In this document: piece by piece, positions 35,386-44,865 of the stretch | Numbering within the stretch: position 1 is the stretch's first letter | How the letters are laid out: every line of letters starts with the position of its first letter | Assembly (NCBI GenBank): GCA_023664625.1 | Contig: JAMPFD010000013.1 | Location: 1-64,000, forward strand | Direction: 5' to 3' | DNA length: 64,000 bases | From: Bacillota bacterium | GTDB taxonomy: Bacteria; Bacteroidota; Bacteroidia; Bacteroidales; Bacteroidaceae | Position numbers and translations under genes: made by a program | The notes under the pieces: model-generated | The model's input: the letters and a program-made list of their open reading frames with translations, nothing else | The model's database searches: none | What the model was told of the DNA's origin: nothing

Positions 35386-36975
35386 TTATTTCTTATAGTT
35401 TACAGCTGCCTGCTCGATGGCAAGTCCGGCTTTGTATGTCTCAATGTATTTATTGAAACCTTCAATGTCTTCTTGTGTCGGAGAGATGGCAACGCCGTTG
35501 TTCCCGTCAAATACGACATATTCAAGATAATCGGCGAGGGATTTTGACTCTTTATTGATAAGGTATCCGGCAAGGAGTGCTATGCCCCATGCTCCACCTT
35601 CTCCGGCTGTCTCCATAACGGAGATAGGAGAGTTGAGAGCTGCTGCAAGGATACGCTGACCGACACCTTTTGTCTTGAACAGTCCGCCATGACCTGTTAT
35701 GCGGTCAACTTTAACCTTCTCTTCGTTGAACAGAATGTCGTTGCCAAGCTTAAGTACGGCTACGGTTGCATAAAGGTGGGAACGGAAGAGGTTGGCAAGA
35801 TTGAACTTGTCGTTGGCTGACCTTACCAGCATAGGGCGTCCTTCTGCAAGTCCGGTAACAGGCTCTCCTGATATGTAGTTGTATGCCAGCACGCCTCCGC
35901 AGTCTGCATCACCGTTCAAGGCATTATTGTAAAGCTTTCCGTAGATTTCGTTCATGTCAACGGGAATGCCAAGGAGTTCTTGGTATTCTTTGAACAGCTT
36001 TACCCATGCGTTAATGTCTGAGGTACAGTTATTACAGTGAACCATTGCCACGAGTGAACCGTCAGGCGTCGTAACCATGTCGATCATTTCTGACGGCTTG
36101 CTGAGGTCTTTTTCCAGTACTATCATGGAAAAAGAGGAAGTTCCTGCGGAGACATTTCCCGTGCGTTGCTTTACTGCATTTGTTGCCACCATTCCTGTTC
36201 CGGCATCACCTTCCGGCGGGCAGAGTGGAATGCCGCCTTTCAGATTGCCAGAAACATCAAGGCGTTTCGCGCCGTCATCGGTAAGTGTTCCTGCATGTTC
36301 TCCCGCACATAGCACTTTTGGCAGTATGTCCATCAGTGTCCATGGGTATCCTTTCGGCTGTATGAGATTGTCGAATTTCTCAACCATCTCACTATTGTAG
36401 TCCTTTGTTTCAGGATCAATAGGGAGCATGCCGGATGCATCTCCGACACCAAGGACTTTCTCACCTGTCAGCTGCCAGTGTATGTATCCGGCCAATGTTG
36501 TCAGATATTTGATGTTCCTGACGTGGTCATTGTCTTCGAGTATGCACTGGTAAAGGTGTGAGATGCTCCAGCGCAGCGGGATGTTGTAGACGAAAAGTTC
36601 AGAAAGTATGGAAGCTGCCTTGCCTGTGTTCGTGTTACGCCAGGTACGGAAAGGGACGAGTATCTTGTCATTCTCGTCAAATGCCATATATCCATGCATC
36701 ATCGCAGAGATGCCGATAGCGGCAAGGTTCGTGATGACACAGTCGTATTTCGCCTTTACATCTTTCAGCAGGCTTGCGTAGCAGTCTTGCAGGCCGTACC
36801 ATATTTCTTCTGTTGAATATGTCCAAAGACCGTCAACGAGGGAGTTTTCCCATTCATGGCAGCCTTGTGCAACAGGTTTGTTATTCTCGTCAATGAGAAC
36901 AGCTTTAATGCGGGTAGAGCCAAACTCTATACCGAGAATGGCTTTGCCTGCAATTATAGTTTCTTTTGCGTTCAT
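35386..36975 (-). CDS. FGGY-family sugar kinase (probable L-ribulokinase)
   Basis: 529 residues. The N-terminal 'ILGIEFGSTRIKAVLIDENN' is the ATPase phosphate-1 motif; 'PEGDAGTGMVATNAV' and 'RITGHGGLFKTKGVGQRILA' are the FGGY family second-half motifs. Sequence alone would suggest a xylulokinase-like enzyme. Its place between araA and transketolase, with no other kinase in the locus, makes L-ribulose phosphorylation the likely job, as inferred for the related kinase in the Bacteroides arabinose cluster. The ATP-driven step commits the sugar to catabolism. Confidence 0.85.
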   Translation of the reverse strand: MNAKETIIAGKAILGIEFGSTRIKAVLIDENNKPVAQGCHEWENSLVDGLWTYSTEEIWYGLQDCYASLLKDVKAKYDCVITNLAAIGISAMMHGYMAFDENDKILVPFRTWRNTNTGKAASILSELFVYNIPLRWSISHLYQCILEDNDHVRNIKYLTTLAGYIHWQLTGEKVLGVGDASGMLPIDPETKDYNSEMVEKFDNLIQPKGYPWTLMDILPKVLCAGEHAGTLTDDGAKRLDVSGNLKGGIPLCPPEGDAGTGMVATNAVKQRTGNVSAGTSSFSMIVLEKDLSKPSEMIDMVTTPDGSLVAMVHCNNCTSDINAWVKLFKEYQELLGIPVDMNEIYGKLYNNALNGDADCGGVLAYNYISGEPVTGLAEGRPMLVRSANDKFNLANLFRSHLYATVAVLKLGNDILFNEEKVKVDRITGHGGLFKTKGVGQRILAAALNSPISVMETAGEGGAWGIALLAGYLINKESKSLADYLEYVVFDGNNGVAISPTQEDIEGFNKYIETYKAGLAIEQAAVNYKK

Positions 36976-37007
36976 AGTTGTATTGACTTTCAGCGTTTTA
37001 CTTCTGA

Positions 37008-38555
37008 TTACATCAATGCCTTGTTAAGCATGTAATATACTTCATTGATGCGGAGGTCGCGCTTTACGGACTCGAATGTAGAGTTCTTGTCAATGTGCAG
37101 GTACTCAATGTTGAGCATTTCTGCGTAATCTTCCCAATATTCAGGAGTTATGTCATAGGAGAAGCATGAATGATGTGTTCCACCAGCGAGAATCCATGAG
37201 CCTGCTCCTATTTCGAAATTGGGCTGTGGAACCCAAAGGGCATTTGCCACAGGGAGTTTTGGCAGTGGTTTCGGCTGTATGCAGTGTACATCATTTACGA
37301 TAAGACGGAATCTGTTGCCCATGTCTACAACGGTTGCCGTAACGCCGTCGCCGACTTTTGAGTTGAACACGAGGCGCGCTGTCTGTTGCTTACGTACACC
37401 AATGCCAAGATGGTGGACTTCGAGGCGTACCGGTTCGTCTTCCACAGCGATGAGCGGACATACCTCAAGCATGTGGCTCTGGAGGAGGGAAGAGTTCTCG
37501 CCATCAAAGTTCAGTGTATAGTCTTCGAGGAAAGAGCAGCCTGTCGGAAGTCCCTGAGTCATATACCACAGTGTGCGGTACAGAGCTGCAGATTTCCAGT
37601 CTCCCTCTGCGCCGAAGCCATAGCCTTCTGCCATGAGACGCTGTGAGGCAAGGCCGGGAATCTGGTCGAAGCCTACGAAACCTTCCGAGTCAGGATCGTC
37701 CCATGATCCAAGGTCGTCAAAGTTTGTCGTGAAGCCTTTGGCACCTTTTGCCTTGAGGATGGCACGGAGAGCAAGCTCTGCACGTGCGGCGTTCCATATT
37801 TTCTTGTTGCCGATTTCCTCGCCGGCCTCGCAAGGAACGATCTTGTACAATTTCTTGTATTCTTCGACAAGTGCGTCAACGTCTTCAGGATTAACTTTCT
37901 TCCAGTAGTCCATAAGTTCCGATACGCAGCAGTAGTCGACATGGTATCCGAGGACTTGTTCTGCAGAAACCTTGTCACCGTCTGTTACGGCAACATTATT
38001 CATCTGGTCGCCGAAGCGTATGATAAGCATGTCCTTTGCGTCTGCCACGGCAGCGGCGACACGCGCCCAGACTGCAATGTGTTCCTGTGTCTTTTTCTCT
38101 TTCCAGTATCCTACGACAACCTTGCGTGGCTTGCGGAGACGTGAGCAGATGTGTCCGAATTCACGGTCACCGTGTGCGGACTGGTTCAGGTTCATAAAGT
38201 CCATGTCCATGGTGTCCCAAGGAATTTCCCGGTTGTATTGGGTATGCAGGTGGAGGAGAGGCTTGTTCAGTGCCTGCAGGCCATGAATCCACATTTTTGC
38301 AGGAGAGAATGTGTGCATCCAGGTGATGACACCGACGCACTTGTCCTCATTGTTGGCTGCTTTCATGACAGCGGCAACCTCTTTGTCGGAGTTTGCTGTG
38401 CCTTTGTATACTACTTTTATGGGGATGATGCCTGTTGCGTTGAGTCCGTCGACCATTTCCTGTGAGTGGCCGTCTACGACTTTAACAGTCTCGCCTCCGT
38501 AAAGGAGCTGTGCTCCGGTTATCCACCAAAGCTCTAAGTTCTCAAATGGTTTCAT
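37008..38555 (-). CDS. araA: L-arabinose isomerase
   Basis: 515 residues from the ATG at 38555 (MKPFENLELWWITGAQLLYG). Recognisable segments: 'VGVITWMHTFSPAKMWI', 'LLHLHTQYNREIPWDTMDMD', 'NQSAHGDREFGHI', 'GFTTNFDDLGSWDD', 'MAEGYGFGAEGDWKSAALYR' and 'GTHHSCFSYDI'. The conserved Glu and His ligands for Mn in these segments are present. It converts L-arabinose to L-ribulose in the cytoplasm. An ATG 21 codons upstream is rejected as it adds non-family residues. The upstream gap (to 38795) carries a palindrome likely to be the regulator site. Confidence 0.97.
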   Translation of the reverse strand: MKPFENLELWWITGAQLLYGGETVKVVDGHSQEMVDGLNATGIIPIKVVYKGTANSDKEVAAVMKAANNEDKCVGVITWMHTFSPAKMWIHGLQALNKPLLHLHTQYNREIPWDTMDMDFMNLNQSAHGDREFGHICSRLRKPRKVVVGYWKEKKTQEHIAVWARVAAAVADAKDMLIIRFGDQMNNVAVTDGDKVSAEQVLGYHVDYCCVSELMDYWKKVNPEDVDALVEEYKKLYKIVPCEAGEEIGNKKIWNAARAELALRAILKAKGAKGFTTNFDDLGSWDDPDSEGFVGFDQIPGLASQRLMAEGYGFGAEGDWKSAALYRTLWYMTQGLPTGCSFLEDYTLNFDGENSSLLQSHMLEVCPLIAVEDEPVRLEVHHLGIGVRKQQTARLVFNSKVGDGVTATVVDMGNRFRLIVNDVHCIQPKPLPKLPVANALWVPQPNFEIGAGSWILAGGTHHSCFSYDITPEYWEDYAEMLNIEYLHIDKNSTFESVKRDLRINEVYYMLNKALM

Positions 38556-38750
38556 ATTGGTTAGTTTTTTTGTATAATCTGAGTAATCTGCTGTAGCAGT
38601 TATTGTCATTGACGTCAATTATGAATTGTGCATGAATAATGGATACTCATATTTTCCAATTGGCTGTGGCAGACATTTTAGTGTTCTCAGAATATATTCT
38701 TGTTGATATTAATTCCTGCTGTCTTGATATGCAAATTTTCAGAATGGAAT

Positions 38751-38790
38751 TCATATTATAATATGTACGTGCGTACATATTATATTATGA
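38751..38790. promoter_or_regulatory. 40-bp palindrome upstream of araA (candidate AraR operator)
   Basis: Left arm 38751-38768 and right arm 38773-38790 pair over 18 positions with one mismatch, around a 4-base spacer; the core reads ATATGTACGTGCGTACATAT. It lies in the araD-araA gap, about 200 bases before araA. Regulator-binding is inferred from the dyad symmetry and the adjacent araR gene. Confidence 0.6.
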
Positions 38791-38795
38791 ATGCA

Positions 38796-39494
38796 TCAGT
38801 GTTTCTGTCCCGGCTGTCCGTAATAGGCGTTGGGGCCGTGTTTGCGTAAGTAGTGTTTCTCTATGAGCAGGGGATTCATTTTTGTATCAGGATTGAGTGT
38901 GAGTGAGATGAATGCCATTTTCGCACACTGTTCCATTACTTTTGCATTATATACGGCGTTTGCCGGTGATGTTCCCCAAGAGAAAGGGCCGTGACATTTT
39001 ACGAGGACTCCCGGGGTATGGTCAGGATTAATGTCTTTGAAGGCATCGATGATAACCGTGCCTGTTTCTTTCTCATATTCAGCCATCTCGCTTTCGGCCA
39101 TGTCACGTGTGCACGGGATGTCCTTGTAGAAATAATCTGCGTGCGTCGTGCCGATATTTGGTATGCTGAGTCCTGCCTGTGCAAAGGCTGTCGCATAGGT
39201 TGAATGTGTATGTACGACGCCGGCTATGTTAGGGAAAGCCTTATAAAGCTCGATATGTGTCGGGGTGTCAGAAGAAGGATTCATTGTGCCCTCGACAACT
39301 TTTCCTGTGGCAATCTCTACGACGACCATGTCTTCTGCTTTCATGTCATCGTATGATACTCCTGACGGCTTTATGACCATAAGTCCTTTCTCACGGTCTA
39401 TTCCGCTGACATTTCCCCAAGTGAAGATTACGAGATTTTGCTTCACAAGGTCAAGGTTAGCCCGGAATACTTGTTCTTTTAGTTCTTCCAACAT
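38796..39494 (-). CDS. araD: L-ribulose-5-phosphate 4-epimerase
   Basis: 232 residues of the class II aldolase family. '[20 protein letters not shown]', '[20 protein letters not shown]' (zinc His pair), '[13 protein letters not shown]' (third His) and '[12 protein letters not shown]' match AraD/UlaF. It makes D-xylulose-5-P from L-ribulose-5-P. The gene lies 29 bases after araR on the same strand and its stop borders the palindrome. Confidence 0.95.
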   Translation of the reverse strand: MLEELKEQVFRANLDLVKQNLVIFTWGNVSGIDREKGLMVIKPSGVSYDDMKAEDMVVVEIATGKVVEGTMNPSSDTPTHIELYKAFPNIAGVVHTHSTYATAFAQAGLSIPNIGTTHADYFYKDIPCTRDMAESEMAEYEKETGTVIIDAFKDINPDHTPGVLVKCHGPFSWGTSPANAVYNAKVMEQCAKMAFISLTLNPDTKMNPLLIEKHYLRKHGPNAYYGQPGQKH

Positions 39495-39523
39495 AGTTCT
39501 TTATTTTTTTAAGGTGGTTTTCT

Positions 39524-40189
39524 TTAGAGTCTGAAATCTGCTTCGTTGCCGTTGTATCGGTACATGACGGCTCCGCGCTTTGATGTGAGTTTGTCTATGA
39601 TATTTGTTTCCTCAATGACATTGCTCTGCTTTGCCCGTTTTCGGAAATTGCGCTTGTCTATTTCCTTTCCGATGATAGCTTCAAAGACATTCTGCAATTG
39701 CGTCAGGGTGAACAGTTCCGGTAGGAGCGAGAAGCATATAGGTTCGTTGTAGATGCGTCTTCTCAGCATTACGAGCGCATCCTCGACCATGTCGCTGTGG
39801 TCAGAGAAGAGTGGTGGGATGTCGTTCAGGCTGACCCATTCGAGTCCGTATTGCCTGCGCAGGTCTTCGTCATAATCCTTTACATTGATGAGTGCGCAAT
39901 ATGCCACTGATATTACTCGTGAGCCCGGGTCACGGTTTACAGCTCCGTATGCGCCGACCTGGCGCATGAATATGTCCTTCAGTCCGGTGAGGCTTGTCAG
40001 AACTCTTTCCGCGGCATTCTCAAGGTTCTCCGTCTGTGAGACAAAGCCGCCGTACAGTGCCCATTCTCCACGTCCCGGGTCTATTGTCCTGCGGCCCAGA
40101 AGCATTTTTAATTTTCCATTGTCGAAACCGAATACTATACAGTCCACAGAAATGTATGCCTGTGAGTATTCTCTGTAATAGTCAATCAT
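39524..40189 (-). CDS. araR: Nudix-family transcriptional regulator of arabinose use
   Basis: 221 residues. The N-terminal 150 residues have a Nudix fold ('YISVDCIVFGFDNGKLKMLL', 'WALYGGFVSQTENLENAAER') in which the catalytic REx2EE box is lost, as in NrtR-type regulators. The C-terminal 70 residues form a winged helix ('LTQLQNVFEAIIGKEIDKRN', 'NFRKRAKQSNVIEET'). The characterised Bacteroides thetaiotaomicron AraR is of this type and senses L-arabinose. Here the gene sits in the middle of the arabinose locus, so control of araA and neighbours is inferred. Confidence 0.88.
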   Translation of the reverse strand: MIDYYREYSQAYISVDCIVFGFDNGKLKMLLGRRTIDPGRGEWALYGGFVSQTENLENAAERVLTSLTGLKDIFMRQVGAYGAVNRDPGSRVISVAYCALINVKDYDEDLRRQYGLEWVSLNDIPPLFSDHSDMVEDALVMLRRRIYNEPICFSLLPELFTLTQLQNVFEAIIGKEIDKRNFRKRAKQSNVIEETNIIDKLTSKRGAVMYRYNGNEADFRL

Positions 40190-40224
40190 TTGGATTTATG
40201 TTTTTTACAAACAGATTCTGGTTG

Positions 40225-40262
40225 AAGGTGCAGCTTATGGACAGAGCCAAAAGCTACACCTT
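40225..40262 (-). terminator. hairpin after the symporter gene
   Basis: AAGGTGCAGCTT and AAGCTACACCTT form a 12-bp stem with one mismatch around a 14-base loop, directly downstream of the symporter stop on the minus strand. There is no strong T run, so it may attenuate rather than end transcription into araR. Confidence 0.45.
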
Positions 40263-40274
40263 TATGTTTATGTA

Positions 40275-42257
40275 TTACCAGAGTACAATATACAGTACTG
40301 CAAGGATGATGATCACTCCTGCTGCTCCAAGGTTGAATGCCCTGTCGGTCTTGAATATGTCAAGGTCTATGGCAACGAGTTTCGGATCCTGGACAGTGTC
40401 CAGCGCATTTGAGCGGAGGTAGAAGCCTATTGTCGCCGTGATGGCTGCGAAGAATATCATTGCGCCTTGTACTCCGTGTATTGCGAGTGTGGTGTTGAAG
40501 AACGACATTACCAGGCATATCACGGAAAGGACGGAGATTGTGTACAGCACCTTGCTCCAGAACAGCTGTGTCTTCACGGTATTCTCCGTGAGTCTGTCAG
40601 CTTTCACGGCTTTGCTGCTGTAGAGGGATATTGTGACAAACATGATGATGAGCACGATGAACACATATCCTGAGCGGACCAGGAACGGGACGTCCGGCAT
40701 GGTGAACTTGAACAGTATGGAGAAGAAGAATGTTCCGAATGCGGCGGCTACGGCGGCGGCACCGGATGCACGTTTCCATAGAAGTCCGAGTCCGAAGATT
40801 ACGACGACGCCTGGGTATACGAATGCGGAATATTCCTGGATGAACTGGAATGCCTGGTCAATGCCTCCCATCAGCGGGTAAACGGCAACGAGGGCGATGA
40901 GGAGTGCGCTCACGGATGTCAGGCGGCCTACGTTCACGAGCTGCTTCTCGCTGGCATTCTTGTTGATGAACTGCTTGTAGATATCCATTGTGAACAATGT
41001 CGAGGTAGAGTTGAACATTGACGCAAGTGATGATATTACGGCTGCGGCGAGTGCTGCGAAGGAGAGGCCTTTGACGAATGTCGGGGTGAAGTTGCGTATG
41101 AGGAAAGGATAAGCGTCGTCAGAGCGTTCGATTCCTCCGGCGAGAGTTTGGCGGAGGGTTTCCAGAGCCTGACCGTCGCCGTTCATGATGTAGAATGCGC
41201 ATACGCCGGGGATGCAGACGATGAACGGTATGAGAATCTTGAGGAATGCTGCGAAAATCATGCCTTTCTTTGCTTCGGCAAGAGACTTTGCTGCGAGACC
41301 TTTCTGTATGATGTACTGGTTGAAGCCCCAGTATCCGAGGTTTGTGAGCCACAGTGCGCCGAAGATAAGCACGATGCCCGAGTTTGTGAAGTAAGGGTCT
41401 TCTTTCTGTACTGTCACACCGTTCTCGACTACGCCGTTGATGACAGGATACAGTTCTTCGTTTCTGGTTACGATAAGGTTGAAATGCTTGTCTCCCGCCT
41501 GGTCGATGCACCAGCTGTAGATGTTTCCGAGAGCCTCCAAGGCTCCGCAGCCCCATACCTCGGCTCCGATTACGGAGAGTGCGGCGTATGCCGTTATGAG
41601 TCCGCCGCCGACGAGGAATGTTACCTGCATCACGTCGGTCCATGCCACGGATGCGAGTCCGCCGTAGATGGAGTAGAGTCCTGCGATGACGAAGAGTATG
41701 ACGATGATGACCATGCGCACCTGGTCAATCTCCATTCCTCCGAGGTTTATGACCATGTCTGTCGGGAGTCCGAGAATCTGCTGGATGGCGAGTGCGCCGA
41801 GCCATGCAACGGAAGTCAGGTTGACGAAGACATAGAGGAAGAGCCACAGAAGTGAGAATGCGAGTCCCACGCCCCAGTTGTAGCGTTCGCGGAGGAACTG
41901 CGGGATGGTGAAGATCTTCTTCTCGATCATGAGAGGAAGGAGGAATTTTCCCACGACAAGGAGTGTTGCGGCGGCCATGAGTTCGTATGCTGCCTGTGCT
42001 ATTCCTGACGCGAATGCCGAGCCTGACATGCCGATAAACTGTTCGGCGGAGATGTTTGCCGCGATAAGCGATGCGCCGACTGCCCACCATGTCAGTGTGT
42101 TGCCGGCAAGGAAATAGTCGGTCGATGATTTCTCTTCGCCCTTCTTGCCGCGGCTCAGGAATATTCCGAGGCCTACGAGCAGGACGATGTAGGCGGCAAA
42201 TACGACGTAGTCGATAGTCGCAAAGCCGTTGTTCTGTAATGCTTCAATTACGCTCAT
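40275..42257 (-). CDS. sodium/solute symporter (SSS family), probable arabinose transporter
   Basis: 660 residues with about 15 hydrophobic segments. 'VVFAAYIVLLVGLGIFLSRG', 'DYFLAGNTLTWWAVGASLIA', 'NISAEQFIGMSGSAFASGIA' and 'LFLYVFVNLTSVAWLGALAI' are SSS (SGLT-like) signatures, including the 'NISAEQFIG' loop at the Na+ site. The C-terminal extension past TM13 is hydrophobic too. Position next to araR and araD argues for L-arabinose uptake; galM upstream could supply the favoured anomer. Substrate is inference. Confidence 0.88.
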   Translation of the reverse strand: MSVIEALQNNGFATIDYVVFAAYIVLLVGLGIFLSRGKKGEEKSSTDYFLAGNTLTWWAVGASLIAANISAEQFIGMSGSAFASGIAQAAYELMAAATLLVVGKFLLPLMIEKKIFTIPQFLRERYNWGVGLAFSLLWLFLYVFVNLTSVAWLGALAIQQILGLPTDMVINLGGMEIDQVRMVIIVILFVIAGLYSIYGGLASVAWTDVMQVTFLVGGGLITAYAALSVIGAEVWGCGALEALGNIYSWCIDQAGDKHFNLIVTRNEELYPVINGVVENGVTVQKEDPYFTNSGIVLIFGALWLTNLGYWGFNQYIIQKGLAAKSLAEAKKGMIFAAFLKILIPFIVCIPGVCAFYIMNGDGQALETLRQTLAGGIERSDDAYPFLIRNFTPTFVKGLSFAALAAAVISSLASMFNSTSTLFTMDIYKQFINKNASEKQLVNVGRLTSVSALLIALVAVYPLMGGIDQAFQFIQEYSAFVYPGVVVIFGLGLLWKRASGAAAVAAAFGTFFFSILFKFTMPDVPFLVRSGYVFIVLIIMFVTISLYSSKAVKADRLTENTVKTQLFWSKVLYTISVLSVICLVMSFFNTTLAIHGVQGAMIFFAAITATIGFYLRSNALDTVQDPKLVAIDLDIFKTDRAFNLGAAGVIIILAVLYIVLW

Positions 42258-42471
42258 TGGATTTTAGTGTTTATTTATTAGTTGTTAGTTGTTTCGCCAT
42301 TTCTTCTCCGCCGCCGTCCCGTTTTCCGGTTCTGTGGGCGGCCGTTGTGGCCTGTCTGCCGTCAGCCTGCCGGCGTCCGGTTCCGGAAGGCCGCGGCGGG
42401 GTCTTTCCCTGCCGTCTTTCCGGCGGGAGGCAGCGGCGTGGCGCCGTTTCGGGGCGTGCGCCGTCCTTCAA
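42258..42471. other. GC-rich spacer between galM and the symporter
   Basis: 214 bases, strongly GC-rich from 42300 on, with runs such as GGCCGCGGCGGGGTC and many short complementary GC pairs. No gene or clear promoter box is seen. Confidence 0.4.
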
Positions 42472-43644
42472 TTATTTTGTCGAGAATCTGTAGGCGGCGT
42501 GGCTGTGGTATTTCTCTCCCGGTTTCAGAGCAGGCTGTACCCATTCCTTCTTGTTCGGGGAGTCGGGGTATTTCTGGCTTTCGAGGCATACGCTGACATG
42601 CTTGGGGTATTTCACGCCGTGCTTGCGTATGATGTCCGCGTCTTTGCCGACGCCCTGGAAGTTTGCGCTGTAGACCTGCACGCCCGGCTCGTTGGTGAAC
42701 ATTTCCATGAATATTCCGGTTTTCGGGGAATAGAGCGAGGCGCATACCGTCGTGTCGTCGCCTTTGCCGTCCTGGTAGGTGTTCAGACAGTAGTTGTGGT
42801 CGTATCCTCCGGCGTTCTTCACTTGCGTGTACCGGGAGTTTATGGAGTCGGCTATGGCGTGCGGTGTCCTGAAGTCCATCGGCGTGCCTTCCACGGGAGC
42901 AATCTCGCCGGTTGTCATGAAGGTCTCGTCGGAAGGAGTGAAGCTGTCGGCGTTGACATAGAGGATCATGTCCGTTCCGGGCTGTGAGAGGTCGCCGTTG
43001 AGGTTATAGTAGTTGTGGTTTGTCTGGTTTATGATTGTTTCCTTGTCCGTCGTGGCCTCCCAGACGATGTCCAGCGTGTTGTCCGCCGTGATCTTGTATG
43101 TCGTGGTTGCGGTCACCGTTCCAGGGAATCCGTTCTCGCCGTCTTCGGCCACGATTGTCAGTTTCAGGATGGAGTCGCCCGTCTGTTCGGCGTCGTAGAC
43201 CCTGTTCATCCATCCCGTCGTGCCTCCGCCGTGCAGGCAGTGCTTTCCGTCGTTCTGCCGGAGTTGGTATTCTTTTCCGCCGATGGTGAATTTTCCGTTG
43301 TTGATGCGGTTTGCGTAGCGTCCCACGGAGGAACCGTAGTCGCTTGGGGAGTTCAGGGTGTCGGTGTACTGCCTGAGGTTGTCGAATCCGAGCACCACGT
43401 CCGTCGGCCTGCCGTCTTTGTCCGGCACGACGAGGGATACGACGCGTCCGCCGTAGTTTGTGATGCATGCTTCCATGCCGTTGCTGTTTTTGAGTGTATA
43501 CAGCTTTACGGGTTTTCCGTTGATTATGGAATCAAACGCCGCCGGGTCCAGGCCGGAGGCTGTCAGGGCATTATCGTTTGACGTACAGGCCGTTATGGCC
43601 ATTGCCGCCGTCGCGGAAAGCAGGATTGTTTTTAGGAAATTCAT
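42472..43644 (-). CDS. galM: aldose 1-epimerase (mutarotase), lipoprotein
   Basis: 390 residues. A lipoprotein signal peptide (MNFLKTILLSATAAMAITAC) ends in the lipobox Cys. The GalM domain shows 'ITNYGGRVVSLVVPDKDGRP', 'YANRINNGKFTIGGKEYQLR', 'LHGGGTTGWMNRVYD', 'QTNHNYYNLNG' (catalytic His) and 'VCLESQKYPDSPNK' (catalytic Glu). It interconverts alpha and beta anomers of aldoses, here in the periplasm or on the outer membrane. It is the first gene of the arabinose locus, with a -7 box at 43679-43686. Confidence 0.93.
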   Translation of the reverse strand: MNFLKTILLSATAAMAITACTSNDNALTASGLDPAAFDSIINGKPVKLYTLKNSNGMEACITNYGGRVVSLVVPDKDGRPTDVVLGFDNLRQYTDTLNSPSDYGSSVGRYANRINNGKFTIGGKEYQLRQNDGKHCLHGGGTTGWMNRVYDAEQTGDSILKLTIVAEDGENGFPGTVTATTTYKITADNTLDIVWEATTDKETIINQTNHNYYNLNGDLSQPGTDMILYVNADSFTPSDETFMTTGEIAPVEGTPMDFRTPHAIADSINSRYTQVKNAGGYDHNYCLNTYQDGKGDDTTVCASLYSPKTGIFMEMFTNEPGVQVYSANFQGVGKDADIIRKHGVKYPKHVSVCLESQKYPDSPNKKEWVQPALKPGEKYHSHAAYRFSTK

Positions 43645-43678
43645 TTTGAAGTATGTGTTAGTTTAATTATTTTGGGTT

Positions 43679-43686
43679 CAAAGTTA
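43679..43686 (-). promoter_or_regulatory. -7 box for galM
   Basis: TAACTTTG on the minus strand, 35 bases upstream of the galM ATG. Confidence 0.5.
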
Positions 43687-44194
43687 CAAAAAATTATTAT
43701 AAATCAAGACAAAAAATATTGTTTTTTGCTTGTTTGTGCAAAAAAATGTCATTAAATGCATATAAACGAGAGTATTTTCCTGTCGTGCGGCAGCTTTTTC
43801 CTTTCTGGTTTCCCTGTTCCGGAAGTGGTCTCCGTGCGCCGGCGGTGTTCCGCGGGCTTCCGCGCGTCAGTTCCGCGGGAGAATTTCCGTGAGGGTTAAT
43901 CCTTTTTAAGGAACGCGCGTTATTTTTATATAAAATCAGTGCTTTTTCCCGCTGTTTTCTTTTGTTTTTCCGTTAAATTCCTGCGATGTTTCCGCATTCC
44001 CCGCCGTTTCTCGGGAGGAGCGCATGGATTTTTCTCCGGCGGCAGGCTTCTGTTTCCCGCCGCCGGAGGTTCCGTCCCGCTCTTCGGGCGGAAATTCCGT
44101 GTCCCTGTTGTTTCCCGGAAAACATCAGGGCATTTTTTCCGCCGTGATGCGCCGGTGTTGCCGTGATGTGTCCTTTTTCCTGAAAACACCGTCG

Positions 44195-44341
44195 GAATTT
44201 TTTGAAACACCGTTGGAAATTTCTGAAAAGGCCTTTGAAATTTCCGAAACCATCCGCGGATTTTCTGAAACCGTCTGCGGATTTTCTGAAAATCCCGCTG
44301 TTTTTTCCGGAGATGCAGGAGATTTTTCTGTGAACCCATGC
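44195..44341. repeat. degenerate array of 21-bp period, 7 units
   Basis: Units start at 44195, 44216, 44237, 44258, 44279, 44300 and 44321, each exactly 21 bases. The best-conserved part is GGATTTTCTGAAA (44258, 44279), with the second half variable. This is the same core as in the 17620-17935 array. Confidence 0.8.
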
Positions 44342-44827
44342 TTTTTCAGGCGCATTTCCCGTCCTTTCGGGTGTGGAATCCGCCGTGTTTTTTGAGAAAT
44401 GCGGCGGATTTTCTTGAGAAATCAGTCCGTTCCGGGCATGATCAGGGCCGTTTTTTTCATGAAAATCACGGAATCCCTTCCGCAAAACCGCCGCCGTGCC
44501 GGCGGAAAGCCTGCTTTTCGTGCGGGAATGACGTTATGGAATGTGAAAAGCCGCGGTTTTGAATGTCAACGGCATTGTTACGGGATGCAAAATAAATTAC
44601 ATTATTTTAAGCCATGGCCTCATGGCCGCCGCAGCGGACTTCTGCCGTGTGCCGTGTGCCGTGCGGAGCCGTAGGGCGGGAATTCCTGCCGTCTTGTCCC
44701 CGCGGAGGGTTCCGGAAGTCAGGCCTTCACCTCCCGGGAGCGGGTGCGGGGAAGCCGCGGAACGGCGATAATTGCCTAAACCTTAATATTATTTTGCTTA
44801 AAGGGCGCGTTATTCAAGTTTTTTTTG

Positions 44828-44835
44828 TAATTTTG
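44828..44835 (+). promoter_or_regulatory. -7 box for proS
   Basis: TAATTTTG matches TAnnTTTG, 30 bases before the proS ATG; it confirms that the reading frame further upstream is not part of the gene. Confidence 0.55.
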
Positions 44836-44865
44836 CAACCAAATGCGAATAAAAATCACAAAGAT

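Larger units (their letters stand above)
43645..44865. other. GC-rich 1.2-kb gap between galM and proS
   Basis: Contains the galM promoter, a degenerate array of 21-bp period (44195-44341), and the proS promoter. Open frames on both strands reach about 120 codons but have no family resemblance and are explained by the base composition and periodic repeats. I see no gene. Confidence 0.65.

Noticed and set aside
43926..44485. Arg/Lys-rich proteins in the galM-proS gap
   Set aside because: Explained by GC-rich, 21-bp-periodic DNA; overlapping frames on both strands, no family match.
44614..44865. 84-codon N-terminal extension of proS
   Set aside because: A -7 promoter box lies inside it and ProS begins at MAKELKEL.
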